From positions 1-33,698 of the forward strand of contig CALFNB010000226.1 in assembly GCA_937902425.1 (NCBI GenBank): a stretch of 33,698 bases of DNA, read 5' to 3'. Of this stretch, positions 1 to 7,559 are shown in pieces; position 1 is the first letter of the stretch, and each line of letters opens with the position of its first letter. Made by a program: the position numbers and the translations under genes. The notes beneath the pieces are model-generated. The model searched no databases and was not told the DNA's origin. It was given only the letters and a program-made list of their open reading frames with translations. The stretch is from an uncultured Acetobacteraceae bacterium. Its GTDB lineage: Bacteria; Pseudomonadota; Alphaproteobacteria; Acetobacterales; Acetobacteraceae.

Positions 1-180
1 GACCGTGGCGATTGGTGCCGGGCGTCCAGCTACCGCCGCAATGGGTCGAATGCGGCGGTTTTCGATTCGCTCTTCTGGCGAATCCCGTTGAAGACTGTGA
101 GTTTCCGCGCGGTGCGTTGCATGGTTCCCATAAACTGGCCACCGTTGCTCATTGAACCAGGCGAAAAAGGGAAACGTTGA

Positions 181-825
181 TTGACGACCTCAGAAACCGG
201 ATCCCGGGTCGGAGCAATTGATGGTGAGATCGAGGATCGTATATCCCATGCGGCGATCGTGGGGGCCTCCGATGACGCGCCGCCGATCAACCCACGCAAC
301 CTCATTTGGGTGGCGCTGGCACTCGCCATCCTCGCCGCCGCCGTCACCATCGACAATCTCTGGCTGCTCAACTTCATCCACGTGATGGCAGGCGTGCTGT
401 GGACCGGCATCGACCTGTTCATGGGCTTCGTGATTGGTCCGATCCTGCGCCGTGCCCCTTTCGCGGCGAGGCGTGCCATCGTGCTGCGTCTTATGCCAAA
501 GACACTTTTTCTGCTGCCGACGCTGGCCACGATCACCGGCACCGCCGGCTGGTTCCACGCCCGCCAACTCGGGCTGCTTGAGGTCCCCTGGCCCGCATAT
601 GGATGGGTGCTGGCCTCACTGGTGATCGTCGCCGTGCTGACCGTGCAGGGTTTCGCGGTGCTACTGCCGGCCAACCTGCTGGTTTATTTCGAGATGCGGA
701 AGCCAACCCCCGATGACGCCCGTATCGGCAGGCTGATGCGGCGCTACATCTATGCGGTCGCATGCCAGGGGGTGATGCAGGTCGCGATCATTCTGGTGAT
801 GGCACGTTTCGTCACGGGACTTTGA
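181..825 (+). CDS. Multi-pass membrane protein of unknown function
   Basis: The 214-residue product has an apparently soluble N-terminus of about 40 residues followed by four or five hydrophobic segments. The second contains a His-Val-x-x-Gly-Val-Leu-Trp-x-Gly pattern (HVMAGVLWTG). This resembles small heme- or copper-associated membrane proteins such as the membrane part of PuuD-like or DUF2269-like families, but I cannot assign a family firmly. The start is a TTG, because no in-frame ATG precedes the first membrane segment. An AAGGG lies about 10 bases upstream; a GTG near residue 27 is an alternative. It stands alone, with the FNR-type promoter of the next gene downstream. The coding frame is supported by the clean alternation of hydrophobic helices and charged loops, which the competing frames lack. 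Confidence 0.7.
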   Translation: MTTSETGSRVGAIDGEIEDRISHAAIVGASDDAPPINPRNLIWVALALAILAAAVTIDNLWLLNFIHVMAGVLWTGIDLFMGFVIGPILRRAPFAARRAIVLRLMPKTLFLLPTLATITGTAGWFHARQLGLLEVPWPAYGWVLASLVIVAVLTVQGFAVLLPANLLVYFEMRKPTPDDARIGRLMRRYIYAVACQGVMQVAIILVMARFVTGL

Positions 826-1193
826 AACAAGAAATGCGCATTGCCGTGCGTCGACCCGCCCTCGTTGCTCGGCCTGGATTGCCCGTCCGGCTACCGCCGT
901 CCATCCATGCGTTGGCAGCCAAACCGCTCCTTGGTCGGCAACCGCGGCAGGTAAACGTGAAACCCACACCGCCAGATGTGTGTCTGACGTTCGCGGGCGA
1001 AAGGCGCCGTGACTGTGGGTTGATCCAGATCAACGACGAGAACGCGGTCCCGGACTAATTGTGAAGGCCTTCGATCGAATGGAAGCCGTGCCGGCCATCC
1101 TCCGTGCCGTTGTATCCGAGAACCAGTGAATGACGCTTTCTGGTGCCGGGCCGCGATGAACGCCTGCCAAACATCCTTGTCGGGAGGAACACA
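826..1193 (+). other. Intergenic region carrying an FNR-type promoter
   Basis: This gap of about 370 bases has no convincing gene. The ORFs drawn across it in the track are Arg/Pro-rich shadows. It contains an exact FNR-type palindrome and a suitably spaced -10 (separate entry), then an untranslated stretch of roughly 125 bases before the CBS-protein start. No terminator with a T-tract is visible after the upstream membrane-protein gene. Confidence 0.6.
1020..1061 (+). promoter_or_regulatory. FNR/FixK-type box with -10 element (class II promoter)
   Basis: TTGATCCAGATCAA at 1020-1033 is an exact match to the FNR/FixK/Anr consensus TTGAT-N4-ATCAA. Its centre lies about 31 bases upstream of a -10-like TAATTG near 1056-1061. 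That is the spacing of class II FNR-activated promoters, where the box is centred about 41.5 bases before the start. Transcription would begin near 1067 and run into the CBS-BON gene. The sequence match is direct observation; activation under low oxygen is inferred from the known role of FNR-family regulators. Confidence 0.8.
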
Positions 1194-1898
1194 ATGCGCG
1201 CAATAGATGTGATGACGCCCAATGTGATCACAGTCAATCCAGAAACATCGGTCCAGGGCCTGGCGATGTTGCTCTCAGAGCGGGCTATCAGTGCCGCTCC
1301 GGTTGTCGACTCCAGCGGTCGCATGCTTGGCATTGTCAGCGAGGGCGACCTGCTGCATCGCGCCGAACTCGGCACTGAACGTCCCGATGAGCGCCGGCAC
1401 TCATGGTGGCTGGAACATTTCGCGTCGGGCCTCGCCAGGGACTATGTCAAATCGCACGGCCGCGCAGTCAAGGACATCATGACGCGCGATGTCGTCACGG
1501 TCGTGGAGGAGACGAATCTTGCCGATGTCGCGATGCTGCTTGAGACGAATCGGATCAAGCGGGTGCCGGTCATGCGCGATGGTAAGATCGTCGGCATCGT
1601 CAGCCGGTCCAATCTCGTGCGGGCGTTGGGGGCGACAATGGCCGCTCCCACATCCGGTGCCGTCAACGATGATCGCGCGATCCGCGCGAGGCTCCTGGCG
1701 GAATTAGGGCAACAGCAATGGGCGGCCAGGGTCTGGGCCCAGGACATAATCGTCAGCGGCGGGGTTGTACATCTATGGTTTGGGTCGGACGAGCCCGAGG
1801 AGAGACGCCAGGCTGTACGGGTCGCGGCCGAAAACGTCCCGGGCGTGCGCGGCGTTGAGGAGCACCTCTTACCGATTCCCCTGATGCCCACGATCTGA
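1194..1898 (+). CDS. CBS-pair and BON domain protein
   Basis: The 234-residue product starts with MRAIDVMTPNVITV, the usual opening of a stand-alone CBS-pair protein. The first CBS motif spans about residues 1-60 and the second about 90-150, with the repeated DVMT / DIMTRDVVTV entry signatures. The C-terminal 65 residues resemble a BON domain. CBS pairs bind adenine nucleotides and act as energy or redox sensors; BON domains associate with membranes or phospholipid. The track's GTG start at 1143 is rejected because the ATG at 1194 has GGGAGGA in good position and matches the family N-terminus. The gene is likely activated by the FNR-type promoter upstream, so it may be a low-oxygen response protein. 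No fused effector domain is seen. Confidence 0.9.
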   Translation: MRAIDVMTPNVITVNPETSVQGLAMLLSERAISAAPVVDSSGRMLGIVSEGDLLHRAELGTERPDERRHSWWLEHFASGLARDYVKSHGRAVKDIMTRDVVTVVEETNLADVAMLLETNRIKRVPVMRDGKIVGIVSRSNLVRALGATMAAPTSGAVNDDRAIRARLLAELGQQQWAARVWAQDIIVSGGVVHLWFGSDEPEERRQAVRVAAENVPGVRGVEEHLLPIPLMPTI

Positions 1899-2055
1899 TC
1901 GAAAGGTTGACTGCCCCGGCTGGCGCGCCCCTCGGCCAGCCGGCCACGGAACGCTCGCGAGTTCGGCCGAATGGTTGCGAGCATCCGGCGAAATGGCTAT
2001 ACTCACCGGCGGAAAATCGGCCGAAAAGGAAACGTCGGCTGCGTGGGGGGCGCCG

Positions 2056-3132
2056 ATGCTCTTGTTTCGACAGTTGTTCGACCCGCAATCCTCGACCTAC
2101 ACCTATCTGCTCGGCGATGGACGCGGCGGCGAAGCGGTGCTGATCGATCCGGTGTTCGAGCAGGTGCGGCGCGACGGGGCCCTGATCGATGAGCTTGGCC
2201 TCAGACTGGTCGTGACCCTGGAAACCCATGTCCATGCCGATCACGTGACCGGTGCCTGGCTGATCCGGCAGCGGACGGGCAGCAAAATCATGCTGGCGGC
2301 GGCGAGCGGCGCGGAGGGTGCCGACCGTTATTTGGTGCGGGACGACGTGATTGCCTTTGGTGCGCGGCGGCTTCTGGTTCGCGCGACACCGGGCCACACC
2401 AACGGCTGCCTGACTTATGTGCTGGACGACAGCAGCATGGCGTTCACCGGCGATTGTCTGCTGATCCGCGGCAGCGGCCGCACCGATTTCCAACAGGGTG
2501 ACCCGGCGGCGATGTATCGCTCGGTGCACGATTGCATCTTCAGCCTTCCGAATGATTGCCTGCTCTACCCGGCCCACGATTACCGCGGCCTCACGGTGAC
2601 CAGTGTCGATGAGGAGCGCCGCTTCAACCCGCGGCTCGGCGGCGAGATCGCGGTTGGTGATTTCGCCGGCTATATGAAGAACATGCGGCTCGCCCACCCG
2701 AAGCTGATCGATGTCGCGGTGCCGGCCAATCTGCACTGCGGCCGCCCCGAGAACGAGGCCGGACTCGCCGCCGCCGACCCAACCTGGGCGCATCTGCACT
2801 ACAGTTTCGCCGGCGTGTGGGAGATCGATCCGCACGCACTCGAAGAGCGTGCGCGGGACGTGCAGGTCCTCGATGTGCGTGAGGCGGACGAGTTCAACGG
2901 CCCGCTGGGCCATATCACCGGAGCGATCCTCATTCCGCTCGGCGAACTGTCCGGGCGCTTCGGCGAATTGAGCCACGACCGCCCGGTCGTCGCGGTCTGC
3001 CGGGCCGGCAGCCGCTCGGCCCAGGCGATTTCGATACTTCAACAAAACGGATTTACCGACGTCGCCAATTTGACCGGCGGCATGCTGCGCTGGCGCGCGG
3101 AAGCCCATCCGGTCGAGGGCGGCAGTGGTTAA
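2056..3132 (+). CDS. Persulfide dioxygenase-rhodanese fusion (ETHE1-like)
   Basis: The N-terminal two-thirds is a metallo-beta-lactamase fold of ETHE1 type: HxHxDH at His58/His60/Asp62/His63, then His114 (PGHTNG), Asp133 (TGDCLL) and His174 (PAHDY). The downstream ERRFNPRL and PANLHCG signatures are typical of persulfide dioxygenases. The C-terminal about 100 residues form a rhodanese domain with catalytic Cys315 in a CRAGSR loop. At 358 residues it matches known PDO-rhodanese fusions. The expected chemistry is oxidation of glutathione persulfide to sulfite, with sulfane-sulfur exchange between thiosulfate and persulfide at the rhodanese. The ORF track begins at a TTG at 1975, but the family starts at MLLFRQLFD, and that ATG at 2056 follows a G-rich ribosome-binding site. 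It may share low-oxygen regulation with the CBS gene 157 bases upstream. Confidence 0.93.
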   Translation: MLLFRQLFDPQSSTYTYLLGDGRGGEAVLIDPVFEQVRRDGALIDELGLRLVVTLETHVHADHVTGAWLIRQRTGSKIMLAAASGAEGADRYLVRDDVIAFGARRLLVRATPGHTNGCLTYVLDDSSMAFTGDCLLIRGSGRTDFQQGDPAAMYRSVHDCIFSLPNDCLLYPAHDYRGLTVTSVDEERRFNPRLGGEIAVGDFAGYMKNMRLAHPKLIDVAVPANLHCGRPENEAGLAAADPTWAHLHYSFAGVWEIDPHALEERARDVQVLDVREADEFNGPLGHITGAILIPLGELSGRFGELSHDRPVVAVCRAGSRSAQAISILQQNGFTDVANLTGGMLRWRAEAHPVEGGSG

Positions 3133-3283
3133 TCAGAAGCCACTACGCCAGCTGACAGGGGCGGCGAACAGGAAGAGTGAGGTTTGTCATCTCCATCTGC
3201 GCCGAGGCGCACAGTTTGGCACAAGGCGGGTTGTTGGTAACGACGTCAGGGGTTGCCCGGGAGACGACCGGGGAAGGCTTCGA

Positions 3284-3541
3284 TCATGCGCGTATGAGGG
3301 CGGCACGCGAGACCAGATCAACGCGGCGGCCCGCCAGGCAAGCCAACTCCTCCTCCAGTGCCAGGAAAGCGAACAGGTCGATCGGCCGATCGAACTCCAC
3401 CAGCAAGTCCAGATCGCTTTCCGTCCGTGCTTCGTCCCGAACCACCGAGCCAAACAGCGCGAGCGAACGGATCGGCCAGCGCCGCCGCAAGTCCGTCAAC
3501 GCCGCGCTTAAGCGGGCAATGATCGCGTCCTTTTCACTCAT
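3284..3541 (-). CDS. Orphan MNT-type nucleotidyltransferase
   Basis: The 85-residue product carries the minimal nucleotidyltransferase signature GSVVRDEA...SDLDLLVEF, with the GS motif and the D-x-D metal ligands. This is the MntA family, usually the antitoxin of HEPN-MNT modules, which inactivates the HEPN RNase by AMPylation. I see no HEPN-like ORF within several hundred bases on either side, so this copy looks orphaned. Two adjacent ATG codons (3544 and 3541) could start translation; the second is used here. It lies on the strand opposite to its neighbours. Length and motifs are complete, so it may still be functional. A solitary housekeeping-type MNT protein is an alternative to a degraded toxin-antitoxin locus. 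Confidence 0.82.
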   Translation of the reverse strand: MSEKDAIIARLSAALTDLRRRWPIRSLALFGSVVRDEARTESDLDLLVEFDRPIDLFAFLALEEELACLAGRRVDLVSRAALIRA

Positions 3542-3614
3542 CATACCGGTCCATGGCACGGCGCCATCGCCATGCGCGAGAACCCCGCGCGGACCGCGTC
3601 ACCGGAGGTGCCAC

Positions 3615-3704
3615 ATGGCCGTGACCGAGCGAGACATACACGGACGTTGCGTGTGTGGAGCAAAGACGAGACCGTGCAACCTGGACGTAACGCCTGTTGG
3701 TTGA
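3615..3704 (+). CDS. Possible 29-residue Cys-containing small ORF
   Basis: ATG at 3615 is preceded by GGAGG at ideal spacing and opens a 29-codon frame ending in TGA at 3702-3704, twelve bases before the CcdA-like gene. The peptide contains three cysteines (RCVCGAKTRPC). The CcdA-like gene lacks a good ribosome-binding site of its own, so this frame may be a translated leader or coupling ORF. The track shows it only as the tail of a longer shadow ORF. I do not recognise a family; the case rests on the ribosome-binding site and position. Confidence 0.35.
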   Translation: MAVTERDIHGRCVCGAKTRPCNLDVTPVG

Positions 3705-3716
3705 CGGTCCGTTCGC

Positions 3717-4424
3717 ATGACCTCCCTGGATATCGCCTTTGGTTTTCTGGCTGGCATCGTTTCATGCCTGACGCCGGAGGCGTTGCTGCTGTTTCCTTTG
3801 ATCCTCGGAGCCGCCGGTGCCGAGACCCGTGCGAGCGTGATCGCTCCCGCGGTAGGCCTGGGTCTTTCGCTCGTGCTGACCGGCCTTGTCGCTGGTTCGT
3901 TCACGTCGCTGACCGGTATCGATTTTCGCCACGTCGTGTGCGCCTTGCTGTTTCTGCTGGGGATCGCCCTGCTGAGCGCATCGCTGGCCGAGCGATTTCC
4001 CCGCCTCACGGGCGGTCGCGGCGACCTGTTCGCGGCGCACGGCGCGACGTCGTTCGGCCGCGCGTTTCGCCTGTGTCTGCTTGCTGTTTTCGTCGGCGCG
4101 AACTGGTTTCCGATGGCCGGGCCGATACTTATCAGGGCTTCGGCGATGGCCGCGGATATCTGGTATTCCGGTCTGGCGCTGGCGGTCCTGTTCGCGTTTG
4201 GCATGGGCGCGGCGGCTCCGTGGATCTTCCTTGGCCGGATCATTCGGCTGTTGCTTCGTCCGTTCGGCGGCGGCGTTCTGCACGGCATGGCGGGCAAACG
4301 CCTGTTGGGCCTTACACTCCTGGCGGTGGCGATCGTCGGCGGCACCCGGTTGGAGTTCATCATGACGCACTGGCTTTCTGGGCTGTTGCCGGATTGGACC
4401 CGCAAGCTCGCGACCACCTTTTGA
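3717..4424 (+). CDS. CcdA/DsbD-like membrane protein lacking redox cysteines
   Basis: The 235-residue product has about six hydrophobic helices in the CcdA/DsbD transmembrane arrangement, with two homologous half-motifs. In redox-active members these are LSPC and WTPC-x-GP. Here the first reads CLTPEAL (residues 17-23) and the second NWFPMAGPIL (129-138), so the cysteines are replaced by Glu21 and Met133. Cys17 is present three residues before the usual site. The protein therefore probably cannot shuttle electrons by the standard disulfide mechanism and may act as a transporter or scaffold, as other LysE/CcdA-superfamily members do. It sits between the persulfide dioxygenase and a large flavoenzyme. 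The start lacks a strong ribosome-binding site and may be coupled to the small ORF before it. Confidence 0.8.
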   Translation: MTSLDIAFGFLAGIVSCLTPEALLLFPLILGAAGAETRASVIAPAVGLGLSLVLTGLVAGSFTSLTGIDFRHVVCALLFLLGIALLSASLAERFPRLTGGRGDLFAAHGATSFGRAFRLCLLAVFVGANWFPMAGPILIRASAMAADIWYSGLALAVLFAFGMGAAAPWIFLGRIIRLLLRPFGGGVLHGMAGKRLLGLTLLAVAIVGGTRLEFIMTHWLSGLLPDWTRKLATTF

Positions 4425-4475
4425 GCGAACGACCGGGCTGGCGCGGCCCCGGCCGCTGCTGTCAAGGTTCGCGGC

Positions 4476-7325
4476 ATGAGGCTCACCCTTCCCGGCACGA
4501 CCCGCATGGGCCTGCCCGTCTCCATCCGGTTCGACGACCGCCAGATTGAAGCTCTGGAGGGCGAAACGGTCGCCGCCGCTCTCTCGGCCGCCGATATCCT
4601 GACGTTCCGCCGTACTTTGAACGGAGCGCCGCGCGGTCTGCATTGTGGCATGGGCGCCTGCCAGGATTGCGTCGTGACGATCGACGGCCGGATCGGCCAG
4701 CGTGCCTGCGTCACCTCGGTGCGCGCGGGCATGGACATCCGCTCCACGCCGCCAGCGAATGTCACGTCCCTTGGCGACACGCATCCGCCGGAGGAGCGCG
4801 CGCCAGACATCCTTGTCGTCGGCGGTGGCCCAGCTGGTCTCGCCGCCGCCATCGCCGCCGCGGAGGCAGGTGCCGGCGTCGTGCTGCTCGACGAGCGCAC
4901 CGCGACCGGCGGGCAATACACCAAGCCGCTGGGTGGAGCCCAGAGCGACGCCACCCCCGATACGCGGTTCCGCCAAGGCGCTCTGGCCCGCGAGCGCGCT
5001 GTTCGCGCCGGCGTAACGATCGAGACCGAGGCGTTGGCCTGGGGAGCGTTCGCTCCGGACGAGATCGCCGTACTGCTGCGCGGCACCGCGGTGACGTTTC
5101 GCCCGAAGCGGCTGATCCTCGCGACCGGCGCGCATGAGCGGCCGGTCCCGATCCCGGGGTGGACATTGCCCGGCGTGCTGACCACGGGAGGACTGCAAAC
5201 GCTGGTCCGCACTCAGTTGGTGTGTCCCGGCGAGCGCGTGTTGCTGGCTGGTACCGGGCCGCTGAACCTGCAGGTGGCGTGTGAGCTGATCGCGCGCGGC
5301 GTGAAGCCGGTGGCGGTGCTCGACACCGCGCCGCCGCCCTGGTCGGCCGCGTGGCGCGAGATGTTCCGGATGCTGACAGCCGCTCCCGATCTGATGGCCG
5401 ATGGCGTGCGAATGCTGTGGACCCTGCGGCGGGCGGGCGTTCCGGTCCTGTGGTTGACGCCGCTGATTGGCCTGACCGGGTCCGGCCGAGTGGAGGCGGC
5501 GGTGCTGCCGGATCGCACCATCGCGGTGGACGTCGTGGCGCTGAATGCCGGGTTCCAGCCTGAGGTTGCCCTCGCCCGGGCACTGGGCGTGCCGCATCGT
5601 TTCGTGGACAGCGGTCTCGGCCATCTGGCGACCGAGACCGATGAGGATGGCCGCACCGCGCTCGGATCGGTGTTCGCGGTCGGGGATGGCGCGGCTTTGG
5701 GTGGCGCGCGCGTGGCGGCGGCGCGAGGACGGTTGGCCGGTTTGGGGGCGGCCCGCGATCTCGGCCATGCAGCGCCCGAGGACAGTGGAACACGCAAGGC
5801 GTCGCGGCGGGCCATGGCGTTTCAGAACGCTCTGTGGCGGACGTTTCCGCTGCCGCCCGTCGACCCCGGTTCGATCGCCGATGAAACGATCGTGTGCCGG
5901 TGCGAGGAGGTCACGGCCGGCACGCTGCGCGCGGAACTCGCCGCGGGATTGCTGTCGCTGGCGGCGCTGAAGAAGGCGACGCGAGCGGGGATGGGGCGAT
6001 GCCAGGGCCGGTTCTGCGCCGCCACGGTCGCGCGAATGTGTCCGGGTGCGTCCGAGCCGGACGGCTTCGCGGCCCCGCGCGCGCCGGTGCGGCCGGTTCC
6101 GGCGGCGCCCTTGATGCACGAGGCGCCCGAGTTTCAGGCTCCCTTGCTGGAGGATCTGACGCCGCCGCCGCGTGCTGATGGCGCATCGAATGAGCGTTTC
6201 ACCGCCCAGGTAACGGTGATTGGCGGTGGACTCGCGGGTTTGTGCACGGCGTATTACCTGGCCCAGGGCGGGGCGGATGTGCTGATCGTTGATCGTGACG
6301 AACTGGGGATGGCGGCGAGCACCGCCAACGCGGGCAGCCTGCATGTGCAGTTGCTGTCATACGATTTCACCGACGACACGCCGGAGGACGGCGGTCCGGC
6401 GGCGCACACCTTGCCGCTGGCGCCGCGCGCCATCGCGTTGTGGAAAGAGATCGGCGCCGCCGTGGGCGAAAGTCTCGGTATTCGCACGGAGGGCGGGCTG
6501 ATGCTCGCGGAGGACGCGGCCGGCATGGCGTGGTTGCGCCGCAAGTCGGCGATGGAGCGGCGTTGTGGGATCGAGAGTCATGTGCTCGGCGCCAACGAAC
6601 TTTCGTCCATTGCCCCGGCGTTGTCGGAGCGGATGGTGGGCGCCGATTTCGTGCCGGCCGAGGGTTACGGCGATCCGTTACGCGGTACGCTCGCGGTGCG
6701 GACATTGGCGTTACGGCACGGTGCACGGGTTCTGGCCGGCGCGGAGGTGCGGACGATCGCGCGCGAGGGCTCACGGTGGGTCATCGATACGTCTCGTGGG
6801 CGTATCGAAACCGCGACAGTCGTCAACGCTACCGGTCCCTGGGCCGCGCGCACCGGACGGATGGTGGGACTGAATTTGCCGGTGACCGGAACGGTGCAGC
6901 AGGTGATGGTGACGGAGCCGGCGCCAATGCTGACCCGTCATTTGATCGCGGTCGCCAATCGGCACCTGTCGCTGAAACAGCAGGCCAGTGGTGGGTTTTT
7001 GGTTGGTGGTGGCTGGTTCGGCGGGTTCGACGCCGCGACCGGCCGCACGCATAATCTGCGGCGGAATATCGAGGGCAATCTTTGGGTCTGCGGCCGCGTG
7101 TTGCCCGCGTTGCATGGGCTGTCGATGATACGCGGTTGGACCGGTATCAATACGGCCATCGATCGCGCGCCGATCCTTGGTGAGGCACCGGGGTTGCCCG
7201 GCTTCTATAATACCGTGACCGCGAATGGTTACACACTCGGACCAATCGTGGGTAAGCTCACGGCGGAGGCGATTTTGCATGGGGAGGTGGTGGACCCACA
7301 TTATCGGTTGGAACGGTTCGGTTGA
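4476..7325 (+). CDS. Fused HcnA-HcnB-HcnC-type flavoprotein dehydrogenase
   Basis: The product has 949 residues in four modules. Residues 10-95 form a 2Fe-2S ferredoxin-like domain with Cys57, Cys62, Cys65 and Cys78. Residues 110-440 form a pyridine-nucleotide/FAD oxidoreductase with a GGGPAG loop at 116-121. Residues 470-520 form a BFD-like Fe-S domain with C474-x-C476 and C509-x4-C514. Residues 578-940 form a D-amino-acid-oxidase (DAO) domain with IGGGLAG at 582-588. These correspond to subunits of hydrogen cyanide synthase, opine oxidases and D-hydroxyproline dehydrogenases, which are normally separate genes. An electron path from the DAO flavin through the Fe-S centres to the second flavin is expected, but the substrate cannot be read from sequence; an N-methyl, D- or imino-type amino acid is likely. 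It starts at ATG 4476 and is preceded by the CcdA-like gene with a 51-base gap. Confidence 0.9.
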   Translation: MRLTLPGTTRMGLPVSIRFDDRQIEALEGETVAAALSAADILTFRRTLNGAPRGLHCGMGACQDCVVTIDGRIGQRACVTSVRAGMDIRSTPPANVTSLGDTHPPEERAPDILVVGGGPAGLAAAIAAAEAGAGVVLLDERTATGGQYTKPLGGAQSDATPDTRFRQGALARERAVRAGVTIETEALAWGAFAPDEIAVLLRGTAVTFRPKRLILATGAHERPVPIPGWTLPGVLTTGGLQTLVRTQLVCPGERVLLAGTGPLNLQVACELIARGVKPVAVLDTAPPPWSAAWREMFRMLTAAPDLMADGVRMLWTLRRAGVPVLWLTPLIGLTGSGRVEAAVLPDRTIAVDVVALNAGFQPEVALARALGVPHRFVDSGLGHLATETDEDGRTALGSVFAVGDGAALGGARVAAARGRLAGLGAARDLGHAAPEDSGTRKASRRAMAFQNALWRTFPLPPVDPGSIADETIVCRCEEVTAGTLRAELAAGLLSLAALKKATRAGMGRCQGRFCAATVARMCPGASEPDGFAAPRAPVRPVPAAPLMHEAPEFQAPLLEDLTPPPRADGASNERFTAQVTVIGGGLAGLCTAYYLAQGGADVLIVDRDELGMAASTANAGSLHVQLLSYDFTDDTPEDGGPAAHTLPLAPRAIALWKEIGAAVGESLGIRTEGGLMLAEDAAGMAWLRRKSAMERRCGIESHVLGANELSSIAPALSERMVGADFVPAEGYGDPLRGTLAVRTLALRHGARVLAGAEVRTIAREGSRWVIDTSRGRIETATVVNATGPWAARTGRMVGLNLPVTGTVQQVMVTEPAPMLTRHLIAVANRHLSLKQQASGGFLVGGGWFGGFDAATGRTHNLRRNIEGNLWVCGRVLPALHGLSMIRGWTGINTAIDRAPILGEAPGLPGFYNTVTANGYTLGPIVGKLTAEAILHGEVVDPHYRLERFG

Positions 7326-7431
7326 TGGAGTGGACGAAAGCCGTTTGGCGGGCATGGCTGAAAATCGTCCGACCACGTTGAAGGGGCTTCGACGCAGCCG
7401 AGACGTTCGGGGGTTTGTGCTTGCCGGACGG

Positions 7432-7515
7432 CCACATTCATCACGAAGCTTTCTTCGAACTCGCACGGTATCTTCGTGAGCTTTGAGCGCTTCGCGTCCT
7501 TTGTGATGTATGTGA
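7432..7515. repeat. Imperfect inverted-repeat element with CTTCGTG-type units
   Basis: The 234-base gap between the flavoenzyme and the ThuA gene contains a 17-base arm (7432-7448, CCACATTCATCACGAAG) whose complement recurs at 7499-7515 with two or three mismatches. Between the arms are further degenerate CTTCGTG / CTTCGCG units. This resembles the small palindromic intergenic elements with CACGAAG-type units found in many bacterial genomes. No coding ORF is supported here. It may form a long hairpin in RNA from either neighbour. Confidence 0.5.
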
Positions 7516-7559
7516 CCGCGGCGAGGCACGGACGACCAGGGCGGCGCACCCCGCCGCGA

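Noticed and set aside
3762-6344. 860-codon minus-strand ORF
   Set aside because: It is antisense to the CcdA-like gene and the fused flavoenzyme, whose motifs are unambiguous. The translation is Arg/Gln/His-rich and has no domain pattern, as expected for a GC-rich shadow.
7326-7559. Short ORFs between the flavoenzyme and the ThuA gene
   Set aside because: They run through the inverted-repeat element and lack ribosome-binding sites and protein-like composition.
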